Shown here: positions 1-5,910 of the stretch, in pieces
Layout of the letters: each line of letters begins with the position of its first letter
Numbering within the stretch: the first letter of the stretch is position 1
NCBI GenBank assembly: GCA_026707335.1
Contig: JAPOXB010000225.1
Location: forward strand, 1-8,326
DNA length: 8,326 nt
From: Chloroflexota bacterium
GTDB lineage: Bacteria; Chloroflexota; Dehalococcoidia; Bin125
Direction of reading: 5' to 3'
Position numbers and translations under genes: made by a program
Notes under the pieces: generated by a model
What the model was told of the DNA's origin: nothing
What the model saw: only the letters and a program-made list of their open reading frames with translations
Databases searched by the model: none

Positions 1-2
1 GG

Positions 3-536
3 CTGGCGGCGCCGGAGCGCAGCATCGGGCGCTTGCAGCAGTTCCACGGCAACGTCGGCGTGCTGATCCGCGCCTACGCCTACCTGCGCGCCCTGGGCCT
101 GGAGGGGCTGCGCGCCGTCTCGGGTCAGGCGGTGCTCAACGCGAACTACCTGCGCGTGCTGCTCGGCGGCGCCTACGAGCTGCCCTACGACCGCCCCGTG
201 CTGCACGAGGTGGTCTTCTCGGGATCGCGGCAGCGGCGCGAGCACGACGTGCGCACCTACGACATCGCCAAGCGCCTGATCGACCACGGCTTCCACCCGC
301 CGACGGTCTACTTCCCCCTGATCGTCGAGGAGGCGCTGATGATCGAGCCGACGGAGACGGAGCCGCCGGAGGCGATCGAGGCGCTGGCCGCGGCGCTCAT
401 CGCCATCGCCGAGGAGGCCGCGAGCGACCCGGAGGCCCTGCACGGCGCCCCCTGGAGCGCCCCCATCGGCCGCCTCGACGAGACCACGGCCGCGCGCCGC
501 CCCGTCCTGCGGTGGGGGGAGCAGTCAAGCGAGTGA
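3..536 (+). CDS. gcvPB: Glycine dehydrogenase (decarboxylating) subunit 2, C-terminal part
   Basis: This is the 3' end of the split P-protein of the glycine cleavage system, a cytoplasmic PLP enzyme that decarboxylates glycine and passes the aminomethyl group to the lipoyl arm of GcvH. The open frame runs in from the window edge, so the start is missing; about 177 residues remain of a family usually near 480-500. The visible part opens with the family-typical stretch ERSIGRLQQFHGN, continues with IRAYAYLRALG and LNANYLRVLL, and includes HEVVFSG, DIAKRLIDHGFHPPT and FPLIVEEALMIEPTE, which are characteristic of the GcvPB C-terminal domain. The PLP-lysine region lies upstream, outside the window. 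A TTG at 33 is only an internal codon. The stop is TGA at 534-536. The next gene starts 12 nt later on the same strand, so co-transcription is likely. Identification is firm. Confidence 0.95.
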   Translation: MAAPERSIGRLQQFHGNVGVLIRAYAYLRALGLEGLRAVSGQAVLNANYLRVLLGGAYELPYDRPVLHEVVFSGSRQRREHDVRTYDIAKRLIDHGFHPPTVYFPLIVEEALMIEPTETEPPEAIEALAAALIAIAEEAASDPEALHGAPWSAPIGRLDETTAARRPVLRWGEQSSE

Positions 537-548
537 GGAGGAGGGGGC

Positions 549-1001
549 ATGGAAGTGCCCGGGTTGAGTCCCTGTCTCTGGTTCGACGGACGCGCGCAGG
601 AGGCGGCCGAGTTCTACGTGTCGGTGTTCCCCGAGTCGGAGCTGCTCAGGGTCGAGAAGATCCCCGCCGGCCCGGCGGAGGGCAGCGCGCTGGTGGAGTT
701 CGAGATCATGCGGCTGCGGTTCAGCGCCATCGACGGCGGGCCGATGTTCCAGTTCACGCCTGCGGTCTCGTTCGCCATTCCCTGCGCCTCGCAGGAGGAG
801 ATCGACCTCTACTGGGAGCGGCTCTCCGACGGCGGCACGCAGATGCCGTGCGGCTGGGTGGAGGATCGGTTCGGGCTGTCCTGGCAGGTCGTCCCCGCCG
901 CGCTCGACGAGATCATGCGGCGCAACCCCTCGGCCGTGATGGAAGCGCTGCTGACCATGCAGAAGATCGACATCGCGTCGCTGCGCCGCGCCGCGGGCTG
1001 A
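549..1001 (+). CDS. VOC superfamily protein, PhnB-like (3-demethylubiquinone-9 methyltransferase-like fold)
   Basis: This 150-residue protein belongs to the vicinal oxygen chelate superfamily, PhnB-like branch (Pfam 3-dmu-9_3-mt type). The sequence shows the expected order: a first beta strand with CLWFDGRAQEAAEFYVSVFP, a middle FSAIDGGPMFQFTPAVSF segment, the EEIDLYWERLSDGG helix, then CGWVEDRFGLSWQVVP, and a C-terminal tail with MQKIDIASLRRA. Small soluble proteins like this usually act as dimers; the substrate of this one cannot be told, and the methyltransferase name of the family is historical. The ATG at 549 is chosen because a GA-rich Shine-Dalgarno stretch (GAGGAGGAGGGGG, 535-547) lies immediately before it. 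It follows gcvPB by 12 nt and converges on the gene ending at 1026. Family assignment is strong; cellular role is unknown. Confidence 0.9.
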   Translation: MEVPGLSPCLWFDGRAQEAAEFYVSVFPESELLRVEKIPAGPAEGSALVEFEIMRLRFSAIDGGPMFQFTPAVSFAIPCASQEEIDLYWERLSDGGTQMPCGWVEDRFGLSWQVVPAALDEIMRRNPSAVMEALLTMQKIDIASLRRAAG

Positions 1002-1025
1002 GGGGGCGGCGCAGGACGATCCCCG

Positions 1026-1337
1026 TCACGGCCTCGCCTCAATGACGACGCGGCCACCGTCCTCGACGTCCACGCGCTGGCGGTAGCCGCCAAAGCTGCG
1101 GAGCGCCCGGTATCCGACGCGCTCCATCAGCACGTCGATCGCGGCGGGACGTTGCTCCCGAAGACGATCCAGCGCGGCGGTCTCGGTCCCGGCGACGGCC
1201 CACTCGCCGCTGTCCACGTCAATGGCGACGTAGTCTCCGTCGTGGTCGGCCTCAACCTGCCGACGGATGTCCCGCTCGTAGATCTCTCGCCCCAGACGGG
1301 CGATCTCGTCTCCCGGGCGAGTTGGTGCTGTGGCCAT
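1026..1337 (-). CDS. Conserved-type small hypothetical protein, 103 aa
   Basis: A 103-residue soluble, charged protein of unknown function. An amphipathic N-terminal region (GDEIARLGREIYERDIRRQVE, residues 9-29) is followed by a core, DGDYVAIDVDSGEWAVAG, then a helix TETAALDRLREQRP and a C-terminal strand region ERVGYRALRSFGG. From memory this resembles small proteins of bacteria and cyanobacteria with a 'FVAIDVETG...RVGYRA' pattern, sometimes encoded beside small aspartic-protease-like genes; no such partner is visible here. The ATG at 1335-1337 is preferred over an upstream TTG at 1367 because AGGAGA (1346-1351) sits 8 nt before it. The gene begins 51 nt after the katG stop on the same strand, so it may be transcribed with katG, and it converges on the VOC gene with 24 nt between stops. 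There are no membrane segments. The reading frame is well supported; function is not. Confidence 0.75.
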   Translation of the reverse strand: MATAPTRPGDEIARLGREIYERDIRRQVEADHDGDYVAIDVDSGEWAVAGTETAALDRLREQRPAAIDVLMERVGYRALRSFGGYRQRVDVEDGGRVVIEARP

Positions 1338-1388
1338 GGCGACGTTCTCCTGACTCCACGTCCGCAAGGAGCAGGATAGCGCCCCCCA

Positions 1389-3521
1389 TCACCCGACGTC
1401 GTAGCGATCGAGGTTCATCACCTTGGCCCAGGCGGCGACGAAGTCGCGCACGAAGACCGGCTCCGCGTCGTCGCAGCCGTAGACCTCGGCGAGGGCCCGC
1501 AGCTCGGAGTTCGAGCCGAAGACGAGGTCGACCCGCGTGCCGGTCCACTTCACGTCGCCGGTGCCGCGGTCGCGGCCCTCGAACACGTCGGGCGACGCGG
1601 CCGACGCGCTCCACTCGGTGTCCATGTCGAGCAGGTTGACGAAGAAGTCGTTGCTCAGCGCGCCCGGCCGATCGGTGAAGACGCCGTGCGCGGCGCCGCC
1701 GGTGTTCGCGTTGAGCACGCGCAGCCCGCCGACGAGCGCCGTCATCTCGGGCGCGGTCAGCGTGAGCAGCTCGGCCCGCTCGACCAGCAGCTCCTCCGGC
1801 GTGCCGGGCTGCCCGGCCTGCACGTAGTTGCGGAAGCCGTCGAAGGTCGGTTCGAGCACCGCGAACGACTCCTCGTCGGTCCACTCCTGCGACGCGTCGG
1901 TGCGGCCCGGCGTGAAGGGGACCTCGACGTCGTGGCCGGCCTCGCGGGCCGCCTGCTCGACGGCCGCCCCGCCGGCCAGCACGATCAGGTCGGCCAGGGA
2001 GATGCGCGTGCCGCCCGGCTGGGCGTCGTTGAACTCCGACCGGATCGCCTCCAGCGCCTCGAGCACCGGCGCGAGGCCGGCCGGGCTGTTGACCTCCCAG
2101 TCCCGCTGCGGCGCGAGGCGGATGCGCGCCCCGTTCGCGCCGCCGCGCTTGTCGGTGCCGCGGAACGACGCCGCCGAGGCCCAGGCGACCGCGACTAACT
2201 GCGAGACCAGCAGCCCCGCGTCGAGCACGCGCCGCTTGAGCGCGGCGACGTCCGCCTCCCCCACCAACTCGTGATCGACCTCGGGGACCGGGTCCTGCCA
2301 GAGCAGCGGCTCGTCGGGGACGAGCGGCCCCAGGTAGCGGCTGCGCGGGCCCATGTCGCGGTGGATCAGCTTGAACCAGGCCCGCGCGAAGGCGTCCTCG
2401 AACTCGGCCGGGCGCTCCAGGAAGCGCCGCGCGATGGGCGCGTAGTCGGGGTCCATGCGCAGCGACAGGTCGGTCGTCAGCATCATCGGCGGATGCGTCT
2501 TCGCCGGGTCGTGCGCGTCGGGCACGGTGGCGACGGCGGGCGCGTCGACCGGCGCGTACTGCGACTTCCCGGCCGGGCTCTCGACCAGCTCCCACTCGTG
2601 CCCGTGCAGGTTCTCGAAGAAGTTGTTGTCCCATCGCACGGGGTTGTCGGTCCAGGCGCCCTCGAGGCCGCTCGTGACCGTATCGACGCCGGCGCCGCTG
2701 CCGGCGCGATTGCGCCAGCCGAAGCCCTGCTCCTCGATGCCCGCCCCCTCGGGCTCGGGCCCGACGTGCTCCTCGCCGACGGCGCCGTGCGCCTTGCCGA
2801 AGGTGTGCCCGCCGGCGATCAGCGCGACCGTCTCCTCATCGTTCATCGCCATGCGCTTGAACGTCTGGCGGATGTAGCGCGCCGCCGCGAGCGGGTCCGG
2901 ATTGGCGTTCGGCCCCTCGGGGTTGACGTAGATCAGGCCCATGTGGTCGGCCCCGAGGGGGCCCTGCAGCTCGCCGTCATCGGCGTGGCGCTCGTCGCCG
3001 AGCCACGTGCCCTCCGAGCCCCAGTCGGTGGCGTCGGCCTCCCACACGTCGGGGCGGCCGAAGGCGAAGCCGAACGTCTTGAAGCCCATCGACTCCAGCG
3101 CGCAGTTGCCGGCGAAGATGATCAGGTCGGCCCAAGAGAGGGCGCGGCCGTACTTCTGCTTGACCGGCCAGAGCAGCCGGCGCGCCTTGTCGAGGCTGGC
3201 GTTGTCGGGCCAGCTGTTGAGCGGCGCGAAGCGCTGGTAGCCCGCGCCGCCGCCGCCGCGGCCGTCGCTGATGCGGTAGGTGCCCGCGGCGTGCCAGGTC
3301 ATGCGGATGAAGAGCGGCCCGTAGTGGCCGTAGTCGGCCGGCCACCAGTCCTGCGAGGTCGTCATGACCTCCTCGATGTCCTGCTTCAGCGCCTCGACGT
3401 CGAGGCTCGCGACCGCCGCGGCGTAGTCGAAGTCCGCGCCCATCGGGTCCGACAGGGCGGAATTCCGCCGCAGCGGCTGCAGGTTCAACTGGTCCGGCCA
3501 CCAGTCCTGGTTGGAAGTCAT
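1389..3521 (-). CDS. katG: Bifunctional catalase-peroxidase KatG
   Basis: A haem enzyme of 710 residues that breaks down hydrogen peroxide by catalase and broad peroxidase activity in the cytoplasm. It aligns along its full length with Mycobacterium tuberculosis KatG (740 aa, compared from memory), starting about 31 residues later because the N-terminal extension is short. The catalytic set is complete: distal Arg73, Trp76 and His77 in FIRMTWHAAG; Asp106 in LNSWPDN; Tyr198 in GLIYVNPEGPN; Met224 in FKRMAMND, which with Trp76 and Tyr198 makes the Met-Tyr-Trp adduct needed for catalase activity; proximal His239 in AGGHTFGKAHG; and Ser284, the counterpart of the Ser315 isoniazid-resistance position. 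The degenerate C-terminal peroxidase-like domain is present to the end (FVAAWAKVMNLDRYDVG). The ATG at 3519-3521 has GAGGG (3527-3531) 5 nt upstream. No oxyR, furA or perR lies in the window. Function is firmly assigned. Confidence 0.98.
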   Translation of the reverse strand: MTSNQDWWPDQLNLQPLRRNSALSDPMGADFDYAAAVASLDVEALKQDIEEVMTTSQDWWPADYGHYGPLFIRMTWHAAGTYRISDGRGGGGAGYQRFAPLNSWPDNASLDKARRLLWPVKQKYGRALSWADLIIFAGNCALESMGFKTFGFAFGRPDVWEADATDWGSEGTWLGDERHADDGELQGPLGADHMGLIYVNPEGPNANPDPLAAARYIRQTFKRMAMNDEETVALIAGGHTFGKAHGAVGEEHVGPEPEGAGIEEQGFGWRNRAGSGAGVDTVTSGLEGAWTDNPVRWDNNFFENLHGHEWELVESPAGKSQYAPVDAPAVATVPDAHDPAKTHPPMMLTTDLSLRMDPDYAPIARRFLERPAEFEDAFARAWFKLIHRDMGPRSRYLGPLVPDEPLLWQDPVPEVDHELVGEADVAALKRRVLDAGLLVSQLVAVAWASAASFRGTDKRGGANGARIRLAPQRDWEVNSPAGLAPVLEALEAIRSEFNDAQPGGTRISLADLIVLAGGAAVEQAAREAGHDVEVPFTPGRTDASQEWTDEESFAVLEPTFDGFRNYVQAGQPGTPEELLVERAELLTLTAPEMTALVGGLRVLNANTGGAAHGVFTDRPGALSNDFFVNLLDMDTEWSASAASPDVFEGRDRGTGDVKWTGTRVDLVFGSNSELRALAEVYGCDDAEPVFVRDFVAAWAKVMNLDRYDVG

Positions 3522-3584
3522 CTCGGCCCTCGCTGTGCGCCCGTCACGTCCGGTGGGGCGATGCGTGCTATCTGGGGAGCCCCG

Positions 3585-3614
3585 CGGCTCGGCACTCGCC
3601 AGCGTACCGAGCCG
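3585..3614. repeat. 8-bp inverted repeat with 14-nt loop between divergent genes
   Basis: CGGCTCGG (3585-3592) is the exact reverse complement of CCGAGCCG (3607-3614), separated by 14 nt. With a one-base bulge the stem could gain three more G-C pairs. It lies 64-93 nt upstream of the katG start and so may fold in a katG 5' leader or be a protein-binding site. There is no T-tract, so a classical intrinsic terminator is not supported. Chance occurrence in GC-rich DNA is a real alternative. Confidence 0.35.
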
Positions 3615-3663
3615 GGGAGGTCGTATCCAGCCGGGGGGAACCTATCCACGCGCTCGATGCCAC

Positions 3664-3693
3664 CCGACAGATATTCCCTATGAGTCATATGTT
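3664..3693 (+). promoter_or_regulatory. Possible promoter with overlapping 11-bp palindrome (candidate operator)
   Basis: A locally AT-rich patch stands out in GC-rich DNA just before the XRE-type gene. CCGACA (3664-3669, 4 of 6 matches to a -35) is separated by 18 nt from TATGTT (3688-3693, 4 of 6 matches to a -10). TATGAGTCATA (3679-3689) is palindromic around its central G and covers the spacer and the first two bases of the -10, where an autoregulating XRE repressor would be expected to bind. The same patch could serve divergent katG transcription. This is inference from pattern only. Confidence 0.3.
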
Positions 3694-3725
3694 GGGGCAG
3701 GACCGGGGCGGGAGGGATTGATCGA

Positions 3726-4058
3726 ATGAGCGGGCGCCAGCCATTCCGGGAACTGACCAAGGACTTCACGCCGGAGCGCCGCCGGCCCGTCGAGGCCACC
3801 AAGCGCGAACTGCGCTCCGAGATGGCGCTGCACGAGTTGCGACGAGCGCGCACGCTCACCCAGCAGAACCTGGCGGAGGCGCTGCACGTGAGCTAGCCCG
3901 CGGTCGCGAAGCTGGAGCAGCGCACCGACGTCTACGTCTCCAGCCTGCGCTCCTACATCGAGGCCGTGGGCGGGCGACTCCGCATCATCGCCGAGTTCCC
4001 GGAGGGCGAGGTCGCCATCACCAACTTCTCGCGCGCCGGTGAGGAGGATGCGTCGTAG
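3726..4058 (+). pseudogene. XRE-family HTH antitoxin-like regulator, interrupted by an in-frame TAG
   Basis: The frame codes for an XRE/Cro-type helix-turn-helix protein of the HigA-like antitoxin kind, 110 codons long if read through. The first part (codons 1-56) has the family N-terminus FRELTKDFTPERR, the charged helix ELRSEMALHELRRARTLTQ and the first HTH helices LAEALHVS. Codon 57 is TAG (3894-3896), where the family has glutamine (VSQPAVAKLE); a single C-to-T change of CAG explains it. The rest continues in frame, starting PAVAKLEQRTDVYV and ending in GRLRIIAEFPEGEVAITNF, and stops at TAG 4056-4058. The stop removes the recognition helix, and no ATG or suitably placed alternative start follows for reinitiation. 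The ATG at 3726 has GGAGGG (3711-3716) 9 nt upstream. Relatives normally pair with a RelE/HigB-like toxin; neither flank encodes one. A sequencing error is possible. TAG ends three other genes here, which argues against amber decoding. Confidence 0.85.
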
Positions 4059-4122
4059 CGGGCCGAGCGGCTTGATGCGTGCAGGGGGAGCGTGCGAAGG
4101 CGACGAAGGCTCAGAGGCTCGG

Positions 4123-5892
4123 CTAGGGTGCGGCCAAACGGTCAAGTTGCCGTAGAAGCATAGTCATCTCAGGCGGGACGTCATCCGCTGTCATCTGGCT
4201 GGCCAGCTGGGGAATGGTGACAGCCTTGTGTCCGTGGTCCTGCAGCGAGACGTTCAGCTCTCGAAGAACTTCCTTCCCTGACACCAAGTCAAGACGCGTG
4301 TCTAGGTTCTCCCAGCGGCTTCGAAAGTGCTCAAGCGCCTCTCTACTCAGTGTCGCGTGGTCAACTCCTGGTCTGGCCTTCGCGCCATAATCGACATACT
4401 TTGCCAAACACTGACTCTCAGTCCCTGAGCGCAGTCTTTCAGTTACCGACCGGAGTAGCTCCACCGCATCGACGTCCTTGGCCTGTGGACTCCCCTGGCC
4501 TCGGGATCTGAGCGTCCTCTCAATCGCGGCAGGAGTCAGAAAGTAGTTCTCAATCTCCTTCTTCCGCAGGACATGCGCTACTTCGAAGTCCGCACTTAGT
4601 TCAGACTCGATCTTCTCGACTTCTTCATCTGCGCGATAGTCACGGTCGAGCACGACCGCTAGCCGAAGGTCGGAGCCAACTAGTCTCCCCATCGCCTCGG
4701 CGATATCCTTCGCCTGCTCGGGCCGGTGCCCGCCGAGGGCGATGGGTGGTGGGGTTCTGATGCCACCGAGCGCTGGGGGGTCCAGGCGACTGCCCAGCCG
4801 CTTGAGGAACCTCAGATCGCTGTCACCCTCCACGAGGATGGCCTTGCGCTGGCGCAAGACATCAGTGAGGGCAAAGTTGAACCGGGAACCAAGAACATCA
4901 AAGGCGCCGACGTGAGCGTCTCTCTCAAGCCTCTTGCCCGATTGTTGGGTCTTGTCGACCAGCACGATCTCAGAGCGCTCGGCTTCGCCGACAAGTTCTG
5001 ATGAATGCGTGGCCAGTATGCAGTCAGATCCCGCCTCCCGAAGGCGCCTAAGAAAGTACCGTTGGAGGGCAGGATGCAGATAGGTCTCTGGCTCGTCCAC
5101 CACGAGGACTGTGGCTTCACGGGCTCGCAGCACGTGGGTCATGATCTGGAGCCAGATCTGAAAGCCAAACCCCATCCAGTAGAGCTCTCTTGCCATGCGA
5201 TTCTCCGTGCACATCATGTGTACGAATGACGTTCCATCCATGTCCATTGAGCTCTCTGGCCTCTGGATGTCAATGCCCTCCCATGACTCCATGACTGCAT
5301 GCCGAAACTCACGAAACTCATCGTCGCTCCTCCGGTACCAGTAGCTCCTGAAGTTCCTCGATGCGCGATGCGTTTGAAGGTTCCGCTGCACTGTCTGCTC
5401 CTCGACCAATTGTTCATCGTGTTCCACTGGACCTAGGACTGGCACGACCCCAACATCGATCGGGTAGCATTGCTTGAACTCTTCGGTGGATCGAACAAGT
5501 GGACCATCGGCGTGGATCACTAGCGAGCAACCCATGTCGGGCGAAAAGACTAGACCGAGCGTGCGTTTGTTGGACAGCGTGAATTCCGCAACGGCATCTT
5601 CGTCCGAGTAATTGTGTTGAGCGTTCTCAAGGGAGATTGGGATCCCTTCGTTGGGAATACGGTAGCCTCGACGGGTGCCACTTCCTGTTTGAATTGTCCT
5701 TGGGTTACGATTGCGAGCGGTGCGCAGAGCAACGCTCAGCGCTCGGAACACACCAATTATGGTGGACTTACCAGAGTTGTTTGGGCCTACCAGCATGGTC
5801 ATCGGATCCAGCGCAAGCGAGTACTTGGGAAAACCCTTGAAGTTTGTGAGTCTCACGCGAGTAATGCGTACGTCAGGATCTTGGGCACTCAT
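4123..5892 (-). CDS. AAA (ABC-type) ATPase fused to TOPRIM nuclease domain, OLD/PARIS-like defence protein
   Basis: A 589-residue SMC/OLD-type ATPase with a C-terminal TOPRIM domain. The N-terminal half has the strand-helix start VRLTNFKGF, Walker A GPNNSGKST (36-44), a signature-like region GFGFQIW (241-247), Walker B VLVVDEPET (262-270, Asp266 and Glu267) and the switch histidine in LATHSSEL (His296). The C-terminal half has TOPRIM acidic residues in ILVEGDSD (Glu355, Asp357) and VLDRDYR (Asp416, Asp418), followed by KEIENYF (445-451), a motif I associate with DUF4435-type TOPRIM proteins such as AriB. Known OLD-family members couple ATP binding to metal-dependent DNA or RNA cutting and often act in phage defence. 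No UvrD-like gajB is adjacent, so this is not canonical Gabija. The ATG at 5890-5892 lies 18 nt after the methyltransferase stop; a GTG at 5907 in the same frame is an alternative start. One sampled line is about 52% G+C, well below its neighbours, suggesting transfer. Domain calls are firm; exact subfamily and target are inferred. Confidence 0.88.
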   Translation of the reverse strand: MSAQDPDVRITRVRLTNFKGFPKYSLALDPMTMLVGPNNSGKSTIIGVFRALSVALRTARNRNPRTIQTGSGTRRGYRIPNEGIPISLENAQHNYSDEDAVAEFTLSNKRTLGLVFSPDMGCSLVIHADGPLVRSTEEFKQCYPIDVGVVPVLGPVEHDEQLVEEQTVQRNLQTHRASRNFRSYWYRRSDDEFREFRHAVMESWEGIDIQRPESSMDMDGTSFVHMMCTENRMARELYWMGFGFQIWLQIMTHVLRAREATVLVVDEPETYLHPALQRYFLRRLREAGSDCILATHSSELVGEAERSEIVLVDKTQQSGKRLERDAHVGAFDVLGSRFNFALTDVLRQRKAILVEGDSDLRFLKRLGSRLDPPALGGIRTPPPIALGGHRPEQAKDIAEAMGRLVGSDLRLAVVLDRDYRADEEVEKIESELSADFEVAHVLRKKEIENYFLTPAAIERTLRSRGQGSPQAKDVDAVELLRSVTERLRSGTESQCLAKYVDYGAKARPGVDHATLSREALEHFRSRWENLDTRLDLVSGKEVLRELNVSLQDHGHKAVTIPQLASQMTADDVPPEMTMLLRQLDRLAAP

Positions 5893-5910
5893 GGCTGGCC
5901 CGCCCACTCC

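Larger units (their letters stand above)
3522..3725. other. Divergent intergenic region between katG and the XRE pseudogene
   Basis: This 204-bp stretch should contain the katG promoter (reading left) and the regulator's promoter (reading right). Apart from the inverted repeat at 3585-3614 and the AT-rich palindromic patch at 3664-3693 I see no conserved element. Reading its frames shows no remnant of a RelE/HigB-like toxin that would have partnered the antitoxin-like gene. Confidence 0.6.

Noticed and set aside
2840..2850. KatG lacking the adduct methionine
   Set aside because: The motif IEEQGFGW first looked like a loss when aligned at the wrong place; counting from Tyr198 puts Met224 in FKRMAMND at the correct spacing.
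1252..3683. Long open frames over katG: 460 codons on the minus strand in another frame and 470 codons on the plus strand
   Set aside because: They are arginine-, alanine- and glycine-rich shadow frames produced by high GC at third positions of katG; katG itself matches its family end to end.
3522..3725. Remnant of a RelE/HigB toxin upstream of the antitoxin-like gene
   Set aside because: No frame in this stretch gives toxin-like sequence.
3894..3896. TAG read as a recoded amino acid
   Set aside because: TAG ends the ATPase, methyltransferase and SodC-like genes in this window, and no recoding signal is visible; a CAG-to-TAG mutation is simpler.
4059..4122. Terminator between the convergent XRE pseudogene and ATPase gene
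   Set aside because: GCCGAGC (4062-4068) and GCTCGGC (4117-4123) are complementary, but the 48-nt loop, 7-bp stem and lack of a T-tract make this unconvincing.
4123..5892. Gabija GajA
   Set aside because: No UvrD-like GajB is next to it; the neighbours are a methyltransferase on one side and an antitoxin-like pseudogene on the other.
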